A stretch of 64,000 bases of DNA from Hyphomicrobium sp. (lineage in GTDB: Bacteria > Pseudomonadota > Alphaproteobacteria > Rhizobiales > Hyphomicrobiaceae). The translations under genes and the position numbers were made by a program. Position 1 is the stretch's first letter. Every line of letters starts with the position of its first letter. Under the pieces are notes generated by a model that ran no database searches, was not told where the DNA came from, and saw nothing but the letters and a program-made list of their open reading frames with translations. This document shows, one piece after another, positions 50,551 to 59,310 of this stretch. The stretch is taken from assembly GCF_019744875.1 (NCBI RefSeq), contig NZ_JAIETU010000003.1, positions 124,001 to 188,000 on the forward strand, given 5' to 3'.

Positions 50551-51279
50551 CTAGGCCTCAGCTCCGGCCTGGCCCGTCCTCTGCCAGAACAGCCCGACGA
50601 GCGCACCCGTGATGGCCCAGAGCACGGCATGGACGACGAGAGATGCGGACGCGAACCGGGCCGCAAGCTCGGCAGGAACGCGGCTTGCCTCTGCCGTCGC
50701 CGGATGCGGAGCACCGACGACATGCGGGGCGATCAGCAGCACGACGCCGAGCGCCGCCATCGCCAGGCTGTTGCCGCGCAGGATGAGCCACAGAGCGGCG
50801 GCCGTCGCAGCCGCGGTCGCGATCCACCAGGCTTGGCGCGGGACGAGATCGGCCGCAACCATACCCGGCAGCTCAGGCGGAAGGCCGAGCGCAGGCGCAA
50901 GACCGGTCACGACAAACCCGGCGGCAGACCAGCCGAGGGCGCGGCGCACATCGATGGCATCGCCCGCAAAGAGGAATCCAGCGAGCAGCAGAAACGCAAA
51001 GCCGACCGCGGTCGCAACCGTCACGGTGCTGGTGAAGAGCGTCCGCTCGAGACCGTCGCTCGGCGACCATTCGGCCTCGCCCGCCGCCTCGTCATGGCCC
51101 ATGTGCGCGAGCACGAGGCGCGCGTCACCCGTCTCATGCAGCGACGCATGCCCAGCCTGGGTCTCGTAGACCTCAGCCGCAAGGATCAACGGTGTCGTTG
51201 TGAAGTGCTGCAGCACGGCGACCAAAACGCCAGCAGCAAACCCCGCCGCAAGGGCGGTCGCGAGAACGCGGGTGATCAT
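50551..51279 (-). CDS. cbtA: Predicted cobalt transporter subunit CbtA
   Basis: Integral membrane protein, 242 aa, with about five to six hydrophobic segments (VLATALAAGFAAGVLVAVLQ near the start; ATAVGFAFLLLAGFLFAGD; LAMAALGVVLLIAPHVVG; VVHAVLWAITGALVGLF). The first loop carries HMGHDEAAGE, a possible metal ligand. CbtAB systems are predicted cobalt importers regulated by cobalamin riboswitches, and that is exactly the setting here. Transport is inferred, not shown. Confidence 0.9.
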   Translation of the reverse strand: MITRVLATALAAGFAAGVLVAVLQHFTTTPLILAAEVYETQAGHASLHETGDARLVLAHMGHDEAAGEAEWSPSDGLERTLFTSTVTVATAVGFAFLLLAGFLFAGDAIDVRRALGWSAAGFVVTGLAPALGLPPELPGMVAADLVPRQAWWIATAAATAAALWLILRGNSLAMAALGVVLLIAPHVVGAPHPATAEASRVPAELAARFASASLVVHAVLWAITGALVGLFWQRTGQAGAEA

Positions 51280-51291
51280 GTCAATCCTCGC

Positions 51292-51480
51292 TCAGTGGCA
51301 AGGAAAGCTGAGCGCGTGGCGCGTATCGTGCCCCGCGTTGTGCAGCGTCGACGAGTGCGAAAATCCCGTCGTGAAGACGAGAGCCACGCCCACGAAAAGG
51401 GCAAGGGCCGCGGCCTTGAGGCTTTCAGCCCTCTGACCTGCTGCGACTGTCAACGATGCGGATTGAGTCTGCGCGTTCAC
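51292..51480 (-). CDS. cbtB: Predicted cobalt transporter subunit CbtB
   Basis: A 62 aa single-span protein, too short to stand out. The helix is AAALALFVGVALVFTTGF, and the C-terminus HNAGHDTRHALSFPCH is the His-rich metal motif of CbtB. The start is GTG 51480, with AAGGAG eight bases upstream; the open frame continues back into the riboswitch but is not coding there. It is the first gene of the operon, 56 bases after the riboswitch, and 12 bases before cbtA. Confidence 0.9.
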   Translation of the reverse strand: MNAQTQSASLTVAAGQRAESLKAAALALFVGVALVFTTGFSHSSTLHNAGHDTRHALSFPCH

Positions 51481-51536
51481 GAGGCTTCTCCTTGACCACC
51501 CCTCCGGGGTCATATGAGTGGGGCTTGCTGTGCGAC

Positions 51537-51694
51537 GGTCGGTCTCCTGGCTTTCGGGTCCCTGCATCCGATCGCCTTCCCGGTTACCCAGTGGCCTTCG
51601 ATCAAATGCTCGCCGATTACAGTTGCGGGGGCAGCTGCGGATTGACCTTTCGGCGACACCGCATTCCCAGTCACCCCTTGCGGGGAACCGTCAC
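51537..51694 (-). promoter_or_regulatory. Cobalamin riboswitch leading the cbtB-cobJ operon
   Basis: Read on the minus strand: GGGAATGCGGTG, then CAGCTGCCCCCGCAACTGTA, GGCCACTGGG, CCGGGAAGGCG, and GAAAGCCAGGAGACCGACCG at the 3' end. These are the conserved blocks of the cobalamin aptamer, in order. The 5' end fits a start near 51694, about 7 bases from the -10 box. It controls cbtB, cbtA, the DUF1636 gene, cobW, cobN and probably cobG to cobJ. B12 binding should switch the whole unit off. Confidence 0.95.
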
Positions 51695-51700
51695 CGGCTT

Positions 51701-51728
51701 GATAAAGGCTGCTACAGCGTTGCGTCAA
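51701..51728 (-). promoter_or_regulatory. Promoter of the cbtB-cobJ operon
   Basis: On the minus strand, TTGACG (51728-51723), a 16-base spacer and TTTATC (51706-51701) form a good sigma70-type promoter. The start point would be near 51694, the 5' edge of the riboswitch. It lies only about 45 bases from the divergent cobO start, which has a CGGGC-TTTT-GCCCG hairpin (51737-51750) in front of it. Confidence 0.65.
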
Positions 51729-51773
51729 CGGAAATCGGGCTTTTGCCCGGTATCACTAGGTCAGGAGCTCGCG

Positions 51774-52385
51774 ATGCAAACCGTCGCCCAAGACGATTCC
51801 CGTCACAAAGAAAAAATGCAGAAGCGCAAGGCCGCTCAGGACGCGGAGGTCTCGGCCAAGACGGTCGAGAAGGGGCTCCTCATCGTCCACACCGGCAAGG
51901 GCAAAGGCAAGTCCACCGCCGCGTGGGGATTGCTGCTGCGCGCGCTCGGACGCGGCTTCCGTGTCGGCGTCGTGCAGTTCGGCAAAGGCGCTTGGGAGAC
52001 CGGTGAACGCAAGGCCATCGAGAAGTTCGGCGATCAGGTCGTCTGGCACACACTGGGCGAAGGCTTCACGTGGGAAACTCAGGATCACGCGCGCGACGTC
52101 GCCGCCGCCGAAAAGGCCTGGCAAACCGCCGCCGCCCTGATGGCCGATCCCTCGTTTCAGCTCATCATCCTCGATGAGCTCAACATCGCCTTGCGCTACG
52201 AGCACCTTCCCCTCGCCGACGTCGTCGCAGTATTGCGGAACCGCCGTCCCGGCCTTCATGTCGTCGTCACCGGCCGCAACGCCAAGCCCGAGCTCGTCGA
52301 AGCCGCCGACCTCGTCACCGACATGACGCCTGTGAAGCATCACTTCGCGGCCGGCGTGAAGGCGCAGGAAGGCATCGAATTCTGA
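51774..52385 (+). CDS. cobO: Cob(I)yrinic acid a,c-diamide adenosyltransferase
   Basis: Corrinoid adenosyltransferase that adds the 5'-deoxyadenosyl ligand. It is 203 aa. The P-loop is [35 protein letters not shown] and [13 protein letters not shown] complete the CobA/CobO family pattern. The basic N-terminal arm ([14 protein letters not shown]) is usual. ATG 51774 has AGGAG upstream; the frame also stays open across the riboswitch DNA, but not as a gene. It is divergent from cbtB, and cobQ follows after four bases. Confidence 0.95.
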   Translation: MQTVAQDDSRHKEKMQKRKAAQDAEVSAKTVEKGLLIVHTGKGKGKSTAAWGLLLRALGRGFRVGVVQFGKGAWETGERKAIEKFGDQVVWHTLGEGFTWETQDHARDVAAAEKAWQTAAALMADPSFQLIILDELNIALRYEHLPLADVVAVLRNRRPGLHVVVTGRNAKPELVEAADLVTDMTPVKHHFAAGVKAQEGIEF

Positions 52386-52389
52386 CCGC

Positions 52390-53850
52390 ATGAAAGCGAT
52401 CATGTTTCAGGGCACCGGCTCTGACGTCGGCAAATCGCTGATCGTTGCCGGTCTCGCCCGCGCCTTCACAAATCGCGGCCTCAGCGTGCGGCCCTTCAAG
52501 CCGCAGAACATGTCGAACAACGCCGCCGTCACGGCCGACGGCGGCGAGATCGGACGCGCGCAGGCCCTCCAGGCCCGTGCTGCGCGCGTGCCGACGTCCG
52601 TGCACATGAACCCGGTGCTGTTGAAGCCGCAGAGCGAAATCGGAGCGCAGGTCGTGGTGCAGGGCCGCGTCGTGGGCAACGCGCGCGCCCGCGACTATCA
52701 GGGCATGAAGCCCAACCTGCTGCCCGCCGTTCTTGAAAGCTACCGGCACTTGGGCCGTGAAGCCGACCTCGTGCTGGTGGAGGGCGCGGGCTCCGCGTCC
52801 GAGGTCAATCTGCGCCGCAATGACATCGCCAACATGGGCTTCGCCGAAGCGGCGGGCGTTCCCGTCGTGCTGATCGGCGACATCGAGCGCGGCGGCGTCA
52901 TCGCGAGCCTGGTTGGAACCAAGGCGGTCCTGAGCGCCGACGATGCCGGCAGGATCGCGGGCTTCCTCGTCAACAAATTCCGCGGCGATCCGGCGATCTT
53001 CGCCGACGGCATGGCATCCATCGCACAGCACACCGGCTGGAACGCTCTGGGGTTGATCCCCCATTTCGCGCGCGCAGACCACCTGCCTGCGGAAGATTCG
53101 CAGTCGCTCTCCCTGGCGCGATCCGATGGGCATTCGAAGCGCCCGCTCGTCGTCGTGCTCGCTTATCCGCGACTGTCCAACTTCGATGATTTCGATCCGC
53201 TGCGGCTCGAGCCCGGCATCGACTTCGTCTTCCTGTCCCCGGGCGATCCCATCCCCGGCACGGCATCGCTCGTCATCCTGCCGGGCTCGAAAGCCACGAT
53301 GGCCGATCTCAAAGCGTTGCGCGAAACGGGCTGGGACATCGACATTCAGGCCCATGTGCGCCGCGGCGGCCACGTGCTCGGCATTTGCGGCGGCTACCAG
53401 ATGCTCGGCCGCACGGTGGCGGATCCCGACGGCCTCGAAGGACCGCCGGGATCGATGCCGGGCCTCGGCCTGCTCGACGTGGAGACGGTGCTGGCCGGTG
53501 CCAAGATCCTCGTCGAGGTCGAGGGCGAAGATCGCGACGCGACGCCGATCCGGGGCTACGAAATGCACGTCGGGCGCACGACCGGACCAGGGTGCGCCTC
53601 CCCCATGCTGCGCTTCTCCGGCAACCGCGACGACGGCGCCGTGAGCGCATCCGGGCACGTTTCCGGCTGCTACGTCCACGGCCTGTTTGCGAGCGATCCC
53701 TTTCGCGCCAGCCTCCTGGGCCGGCTCGGCGCGCAAGCCTCCGCGCTCCGCTATGAGAACGAGGTCGACGACATCCTCGATGCGCTGGCAATCCACCTCG
53801 AGGCCCATGTCGATTGCGACCGCATCCTCGCGCTTGCGCGCACCACCTGA
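52390..53850 (+). CDS. cobQ: Cobyric acid synthase
   Basis: Glutamine-dependent amidase that converts the adenosylated a,c-diamide to cobyric acid. It is 486 aa. The N-terminal domain has [20 protein letters not shown] and [13 protein letters not shown]; the glutaminase has Cys 333 in [12 protein letters not shown], and YEMHVGRTT is the late signature. It starts four bases after cobO and is probably cotranscribed. It ends 13 bases from the convergent PepSY gene. Confidence 0.96.
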   Translation: MKAIMFQGTGSDVGKSLIVAGLARAFTNRGLSVRPFKPQNMSNNAAVTADGGEIGRAQALQARAARVPTSVHMNPVLLKPQSEIGAQVVVQGRVVGNARARDYQGMKPNLLPAVLESYRHLGREADLVLVEGAGSASEVNLRRNDIANMGFAEAAGVPVVLIGDIERGGVIASLVGTKAVLSADDAGRIAGFLVNKFRGDPAIFADGMASIAQHTGWNALGLIPHFARADHLPAEDSQSLSLARSDGHSKRPLVVVLAYPRLSNFDDFDPLRLEPGIDFVFLSPGDPIPGTASLVILPGSKATMADLKALRETGWDIDIQAHVRRGGHVLGICGGYQMLGRTVADPDGLEGPPGSMPGLGLLDVETVLAGAKILVEVEGEDRDATPIRGYEMHVGRTTGPGCASPMLRFSGNRDDGAVSASGHVSGCYVHGLFASDPFRASLLGRLGAQASALRYENEVDDILDALAIHLEAHVDCDRILALARTT

Positions 53851-53863
53851 TCGCGTCGACCGC

Positions 53864-55375
53864 TCAACCCGCGCGCCGCGTCAGCACGCGAAAGCCGACA
53901 ACCACGCCGGACACCGACACGATCAACCCCGCAATGGAGAGCAGCCACACGACGGCATCGCGCAGCGGCGGATTGCGCAACAGAACCGGCAAATCGAAGG
54001 TGTGCGGGAAATTGAAGAGCCATCGATAGGCCCGCCCATCCCGGTCGCTGATGGCGGCTATCGCGCCCGTTGCCGGGTCGAGAAACAGCCACGTCGCATT
54101 CGCATCGTCGAACGTGAGCCTCAGCACGGGAAGCGGGCGCTTGGAGTGAAGGCTGTACCAATAGAGATCTTCATCGCGCAGCCGCTCCGAACCCAAGAGC
54201 GTGGCCGCCGGAAAGGCGCGCTTGCCCGCGTCGGCCAAGGCAGCGTCCGCAATCGGCGCGCCCGTCCCGGACTGAGGATCCGCCATCGCGGTGCCGGCCG
54301 TGCCGGACGCCAGCAGCTTCACCTCCCCGCCGATCCAGGCAAACGAGATCTCGCGCGCGCCCTCATGCCCGGCGTGGGCAATTGCCGCCAGCGTGACCCC
54401 ATACGGCTTGCCCTCGCTCCAGCCCGCGTAGGCGACCCGCTGCGTCTCGGAAAAGAAAGATCCCGCGAACAGCGAGAAGGGACTGACGGACAACCACCCG
54501 CTCGCGATCCACGTCGTGAGAAAGAGGCCGCCCACAAGCCCTCCCACGTGGTGCCACTTCATCCAGCCACGATAGGGCGACATGCGCGCGCCCGCATAGC
54601 GCCGCACGACGCGCAGCCGCAGGATGCCGACCCACAATCCGGCAATCGCCCCGATGATGAGCGGCCCCGAGAGCCACATCACGGCCTGTCGCCACACCTC
54701 TCCGTCGCGGCGGATGGGCGAGAAATAGATCCAGTGCGGGACGGCCCCGAGCCAGTTCCAGAAGCGTTCGCTGCGCGTCGCGTTCTGCACGATCTCGCCC
54801 GTCTTCGATGAGACGTAGACGATCGTGCCCGCCGCATCGTCCAGCGCAAATTTGTAAAGAGGGCGATAGGGATCGAACCGCCGCGTCACGGTCCACTGAT
54901 CGTAGTCGATCGTGTCCGCGTGCCGGGGCTGCGCATTCGGAAACGCCGAGGCCACATGACGCCTCGCGCGATCGGCATCGACATCGGCGACAACCTGCCC
55001 GGACACAGCCGAGACTGTCGCCGGCTTGCCGCTTGCAACGATGCGATAGACCGGCTCGCCCGCCAGCATCTCGAGGCGAAAGAGCATCGGATAGGTTCGA
55101 ACGCCGGCCGCGGCTAACGCGTCGTCCGGCGTCTGGGTGATCCGCTCCGTGGCCACAGGCGGCAGTGCCTCTCGCCGCTCCTGATCGGTCCAGGAGGGAA
55201 ACGGCACGTAAACCATCACGAGCCCGGACAGAAACCACATGACGCAGAACAGGCACGTCACGATGCCGAGCCACCGGTGCACCCAGTAGAGCAGCCGGCT
55301 GCCCCGCCTCATAAGACGCCGCCCGAGGCCCGAAGGCGTCCCGGACGGCGCAATGTCAGAGCTTGGCCCGATCAT
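53864..55375 (-). CDS. PepSY-associated membrane protein
   Basis: An inner-membrane protein of about 503 aa. Hydrophobic segments are at about 31-56 (WLGIVTCLFCVMWFLSGLVM), 235-255 (AVMWLSGPLIIGAIAGLWVG), 278-300 (HHVGGLVGGLFLTTWIASGW) and near the C-terminus (AVVWLLSIAGLIVSVSGVVV). PepSY segments with DAL and GEIVQNATRSE lie between. Such proteins are often partners of TonB receptors and may reduce the imported metal complex. It lies 33 bases downstream of the TonB receptor and so under the same cobalamin riboswitch. The start is ATG 55375; TTG 55390 is possible. Confidence 0.85.
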   Translation of the reverse strand: MIGPSSDIAPSGTPSGLGRRLMRRGSRLLYWVHRWLGIVTCLFCVMWFLSGLVMVYVPFPSWTDQERREALPPVATERITQTPDDALAAAGVRTYPMLFRLEMLAGEPVYRIVASGKPATVSAVSGQVVADVDADRARRHVASAFPNAQPRHADTIDYDQWTVTRRFDPYRPLYKFALDDAAGTIVYVSSKTGEIVQNATRSERFWNWLGAVPHWIYFSPIRRDGEVWRQAVMWLSGPLIIGAIAGLWVGILRLRVVRRYAGARMSPYRGWMKWHHVGGLVGGLFLTTWIASGWLSVSPFSLFAGSFFSETQRVAYAGWSEGKPYGVTLAAIAHAGHEGAREISFAWIGGEVKLLASGTAGTAMADPQSGTGAPIADAALADAGKRAFPAATLLGSERLRDEDLYWYSLHSKRPLPVLRLTFDDANATWLFLDPATGAIAAISDRDGRAYRWLFNFPHTFDLPVLLRNPPLRDAVVWLLSIAGLIVSVSGVVVGFRVLTRRAG

Positions 55376-55408
55376 CAGGATGTCATGCAATCGCAGCCAC
55401 GGCGCGAA

Positions 55409-57694
55409 CTAGAACTTCACGCTCAACGCCGCCTCGAACGTGCGGGGAGGAGCAATCCAGCCCTGGATCACGCTGTCGTCGGCGGAAAGCGGGTCGGCTC
55501 GGTAGTACGCGGCGTACGTCCGGTCGAACACGTTCTTCACCCGGAAGTCGAGGGTCGCCGAATCCGTCGGCTTCCAATGCAAGCCCACGTTCGCGATCGT
55601 ATAGGCCGGCCGCTCGACCGTGTTGGCGAAGTTCTCGAACGCCGAGCCGACATACTGCGCACCCGCGCTTGCCTGCCAGCGCGGCGCGAACGCCCACGTC
55701 AGCCAGACATTGGCGAGCTTTTCCGGAACGAGGTACGGCGTCTTGCCCGCGTAATCCACGATCGAGAAGGTGCTGAAGTCGACATACGAGAACTCGTCGT
55801 ACTCGGCTTTCAGGATCGCGCCATTGGCATCCACGCGCCAGCCGCCCCCAAGCTCCATGCCAACCGACGCCTCCAGGCCGCGAGAGGATTGCTGACCGAT
55901 CTGCACGGTTTCGAAGAACGGCGTCAGCACCGTGAGGTCTTTCTTCACGATGTCGTAGCCGGAGAGCGACCACTCGAACGCTCCGTTCCAGAGCGTCTGC
56001 TTGACGCCGACTTCGATCTGCCGCCCGCGCGTCAGATCGAAGTCGGCCGTCGTCTTGAGATAGTCGAGCAACGGGCGGTCGAGAGGGTCCGTCGCGACGG
56101 CATACTGGCCAAAGAACGCCAGGCCTCGCACGGGCGTAACGACCGCGCCCACACGCCAGTTGAACGAGTTGAACTCGTCCTCGAAGCTCCCGGCAGCAGA
56201 TTGGAGATCCGTTTTTTTGACGTTCGATGTATCCCAGCGCACCCCGCCCACAAGCGAGAGGTACTCGTTCAGCACCAGCCTGTCCTCGACGAAGAGCGAT
56301 CTCTGATCCAACTCGGACTGATGCCGCGGAATGAGCGGTGCCGAAAGGACGCCAGGCACCGGATTGATGGGATCCACTGAGGGCGCTGCAAAGTAACCGG
56401 AAGCAGACCGCGCATAGTTCGCACGATTGATATCGAAACCGACGACCGTCTCATTGCCGACGCTGCCGAAGCGCGTCTTGAGCGTCATGTCGGTGCGATT
56501 TCCGATCTGGTCTTGATCCTGCAGAATGTGCAGCCCGAAGCGATCGACGACCTCGGGATTGACGCCCGTGTTCCAGATGTAATCTTCCGAGTTCAGGAAC
56601 TCACGCCGGCTGTCGAGGTAGTAGGTGACGCTGCGGAACGAGAGTGCGTCGCTCGCGCGCCACTCGGTCTTGAACTGGGTCCAGCTATCCTGAAACTCGT
56701 TAAAGGCGTTTCCGACGTTGTAGTTGTTCTCCTTCGTGCGCTTGTCGAACACGCCGTCTCGGAAGGGAACGCCGAAGTACTTGATCGGCTCCTGGTTGCT
56801 GTAGTCGTGAGACAGGGAGAACACGAGATCGGGAGACGCCTGCCACCGCAGGGCGCCGGACACGCCGAGGTTCTTGGAATCGCCGTCGTCCACCCACCCG
56901 TCGGACGCATCCGCGCCGATGTTGAACCGATACGACACATCCTTAGAGAGCGCCCCGCCGCTGTCCAGCGACGCGCGGCGTGTCATGTTGCTGTCGAAGA
57001 AGATCTGCGCCTCGTTGAACATGCCTTCCGTGATGGGCTTCTTCGGAATGACGTTGATGATGCCGCCGATGGCGCCGTCGCCGTAGAGCACAGAGGCCGG
57101 ACCGTGCAGCACCTCGATGCGCTCCACCGCCCAAGTGTTCGACGGAAAACTCGTCGTGCCGCCCGTGCCCGGATACAGCCTCGTGCCGTCATAAAGACGG
57201 CTGATCGAATTGTTGCCAACAAAGCCGCGCGCGGAGAACGCACTGCCGAGCACCGGGATCGTCGCACTGCTGAAGCCCGGCGCGTTCTGCGTCACGGCAT
57301 CCACGATCGAGTGCTGACCGCGCTCGCGCGCCGTCTCGCCTGAGATGACATCGACGCTTGCCGGAGTTTCGAGAGGCGTGAGCCCGAGGCGGCTGCCGCT
57401 CGAAGCCTTGTCGGAAAGATTGAGCCCCGGCGAGCTTTCGTTCGGCCCTCCGCTCTCAGCCGGAAGTTTGGCGGTTGGCGTGGGTTCAGGCGCCGGAACG
57501 ACCGCGGGAGATTCGACCGGCGCGGCCTTCTTCTTCACCTTCTTTTTCGGCTGCGCGCCTTCGACGACAACGGCCGGGAGCTCGCCTGAGCCTTGCGAGG
57601 ACTGCGCCGCAACGCCTCCCGAGAGCGCCGAAGATGCGGCTGCGGAAACGGTCAGAAGGAGCGTGGCGTATCGAATTCTTGTCGGCGCTGTCAC
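55409..57694 (-). CDS. TonB-dependent outer-membrane receptor under cobalamin riboswitch
   Basis: A 22-strand type receptor of about 761 aa. A signal peptide ends near SGGVAAQ; then comes a TonB-box-like LPAVVVEGA, a Lys/Pro-rich linker and the plug domain (SRLGLTPLETPASVDVIS; ERIEVLHGPASVLYGDGAIG). The barrel ends in a C-terminal Phe (ALSVKF). The sequence looks like a siderophore-type receptor (FhuA/FoxA group) rather than a short BtuB. However, a cobalamin riboswitch precedes it, so the ligand may be a corrinoid or a cobalt chelate. The start is given as GTG 57694 with GGGGA upstream; GTG 57763 is an alternative with no ribosome-binding site. Confidence 0.88.
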   Translation of the reverse strand: MTAPTRIRYATLLLTVSAAASSALSGGVAAQSSQGSGELPAVVVEGAQPKKKVKKKAAPVESPAVVPAPEPTPTAKLPAESGGPNESSPGLNLSDKASSGSRLGLTPLETPASVDVISGETARERGQHSIVDAVTQNAPGFSSATIPVLGSAFSARGFVGNNSISRLYDGTRLYPGTGGTTSFPSNTWAVERIEVLHGPASVLYGDGAIGGIINVIPKKPITEGMFNEAQIFFDSNMTRRASLDSGGALSKDVSYRFNIGADASDGWVDDGDSKNLGVSGALRWQASPDLVFSLSHDYSNQEPIKYFGVPFRDGVFDKRTKENNYNVGNAFNEFQDSWTQFKTEWRASDALSFRSVTYYLDSRREFLNSEDYIWNTGVNPEVVDRFGLHILQDQDQIGNRTDMTLKTRFGSVGNETVVGFDINRANYARSASGYFAAPSVDPINPVPGVLSAPLIPRHQSELDQRSLFVEDRLVLNEYLSLVGGVRWDTSNVKKTDLQSAAGSFEDEFNSFNWRVGAVVTPVRGLAFFGQYAVATDPLDRPLLDYLKTTADFDLTRGRQIEVGVKQTLWNGAFEWSLSGYDIVKKDLTVLTPFFETVQIGQQSSRGLEASVGMELGGGWRVDANGAILKAEYDEFSYVDFSTFSIVDYAGKTPYLVPEKLANVWLTWAFAPRWQASAGAQYVGSAFENFANTVERPAYTIANVGLHWKPTDSATLDFRVKNVFDRTYAAYYRADPLSADDSVIQGWIAPPRTFEAALSVKF

Positions 57695-57944
57695 AGCAGA
57701 AAATCCCCGTCGAGTTTGGCGACGGGATGCACGCAGATCTACGAATTGATGCAGTCCAGGCACGGACCGAAGATCGATACCGGCAGCTTGCCGGCCTCTG
57801 ACGGATGTCTTCTGTTAGAGTCTTTGGAGTGCCTGGTTCATCTACCTCGCTGTGACCTGACGATGCATCCCGAAGGTTGCACATCAGTCGCCACTACGGG
57901 GTAACCGTTCCATCGCGCGGCCCGCACGAAGGATGGGCGACATG

Positions 57945-58105
57945 TGTCGGCAGGTCTCCTGGCTCACGGCTCGGACGCTTTCGTCGGCCTTCCCGGTCGC
58001 AATTAGATGCGGCCAGTGGCATAGCGGCGAAAGCTTGCCGTTCACAGTTGCGGGCGCAGCTACGGGTTCGACGCAATGCGTCTCACCGTATTCCCATTTT
58101 CATCT
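57945..58105 (-). promoter_or_regulatory. Cobalamin riboswitch upstream of the TonB receptor
   Basis: On the minus strand the blocks are GGGAATACGGTG, GTAGCTGCGCCCGCAACTGT, ATGCCACTGGCC, CCGGGAAGGCCG and GTGAGCCAGGAGACCTGCCG, in the order of the cobalamin aptamer. About 250 bases separate it from the receptor start, leaving room for an expression platform. The stretch between (57695-57944) shows no gene. Confidence 0.94.
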
Positions 58106-58143
58106 CCACACGCGGATGCGCATGAAGACACCGTCACGCTCTC

Positions 58144-58172
58144 ACAGCACTCTGGATGCGTCAGGCTGTCAA
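58144..58172 (-). promoter_or_regulatory. Possible promoter of the TonB receptor leader
   Basis: Minus-strand TTGACA (58172-58167) is followed after 17 bases by TGCTGT (58149-58144), a weak -10. The expected start near 58137 is about 30 bases before the aptamer core, which suits the layout. Confidence 0.4.
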
Positions 58173-58263
58173 CGGCATTTCACAAAAGCCGCGTCGATGA
58201 GCATAAGGGAGAGACAGCCGGGCAACACTTCCGGCGTGGGCCAAGGCGGTTGTCACGCAGACC

Positions 58264-59310
58264 TCAGATGATCATGCGCTCGGGATCGTAGCTCATTCCG
58301 AACCGGATCAGCCGTTCGATCAGCTCCGGATACTCGATGCCCGCCGCTTCCGCCGCGCTGGCGAAATCCTCGTCGGAGGCGATCTGCGGATTGGGATTGG
58401 CTTCGAGCAGGAACGCATCCTCGGCGTCCGTGACGCGGAAGTCGAGCCGCGCATACCCGCTGAGGCCGAGCAGTCGGTAGATATCGCGCGAAAGCTTCTG
58501 CAGTTTCGCCGAGAGCTTTTCGCTGATCTCGGCCGGGCCGGTCATGATGCCCGCCTGATCCTGGTAGTCCGGATCCCATTTGCCGCGCCCCGTCGCGATC
58601 AGCGGCGATCCCGCGGGCCGGTTTTCAACGAAGAACTCCCACGGCGGCAGCACGGTCACGCGCTCGTTGCCCATCATGCTGACGTAGATTTCCCGGCCTT
58701 CGATGTACTCCTCGGCCAGCGCCGCCGACGTCGCGGTACGATGGATGAACTCCACACGCTCCATCAGCTTGACGTCGTCGCGCACGATCGACGCGCCCGA
58801 GATCCCGATCGAGCCCTCCTCCGTCAGCGACTTGACGAACAGCGGAAAGTCCAAGGTGCTGGGACGCTTGGTCGTACGCTTCATGGGGAAGATCGCGAAC
58901 TCCGGCACCTTCATGCCGTCGTAAGCGAGGATCTTCTTGGTCAGCGCCTTGTCGCGGGCGATCGTGAGGCCGCGCGGATTGCATCCCGTGTAGGGCTGGC
59001 GAAGCATCTCCAGGAAGCTCACGACGTGCTGGTCGAAATGCCCGACGTGGTTGAACTCCTCGGCGAGATTGAAAACGATGTCCGGCTTGTGGGCCTGGAG
59101 CGCGTCGGTGATGACGGAAAGCTCGTTCGAGATGCCGACCGGAACGAGCGTATGACCGAGCGCTTCGATGGCGTTTTTGACGTCATACTCGGTCTTGCGC
59201 AGGTTGCGCTCTTTGCCGCTCAGCTCCGCCAGGTCTCCGTTCGGCAGCAAGCGTTCGTCCGCCAGCAGGACGACCGTGAGCTTCTTCTTCGATTTCTTGA
59301 TCGCGGTCAT
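58264..59310 (-). CDS. ATP-grasp ligase, D-Ala-D-Ala ligase-like
   Basis: A 348 aa ATP-grasp enzyme. It has a Rossmann-like N-terminal part with HKPDIVFNLAEEF, the ATP-binding segment FPLFVKSLTEEGSIGISG, LAEEYIEGREIYVSMMG, and the metal-binding end LDFRVTDAEDAFLLEANPN. It is related to D-alanine-D-alanine ligases (the LEANPNP end is diagnostic), but DdlB is usually in the division cluster with murC and ftsQ, so this copy probably joins other substrates. Its ATG overlaps the stop of the upstream metallopeptidase-like gene (ATGA), so the two proteins should work together. Confidence 0.85.
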   Translation of the reverse strand: MTAIKKSKKKLTVVLLADERLLPNGDLAELSGKERNLRKTEYDVKNAIEALGHTLVPVGISNELSVITDALQAHKPDIVFNLAEEFNHVGHFDQHVVSFLEMLRQPYTGCNPRGLTIARDKALTKKILAYDGMKVPEFAIFPMKRTTKRPSTLDFPLFVKSLTEEGSIGISGASIVRDDVKLMERVEFIHRTATSAALAEEYIEGREIYVSMMGNERVTVLPPWEFFVENRPAGSPLIATGRGKWDPDYQDQAGIMTGPAEISEKLSAKLQKLSRDIYRLLGLSGYARLDFRVTDAEDAFLLEANPNPQIASDEDFASAAEAAGIEYPELIERLIRFGMSYDPERMII

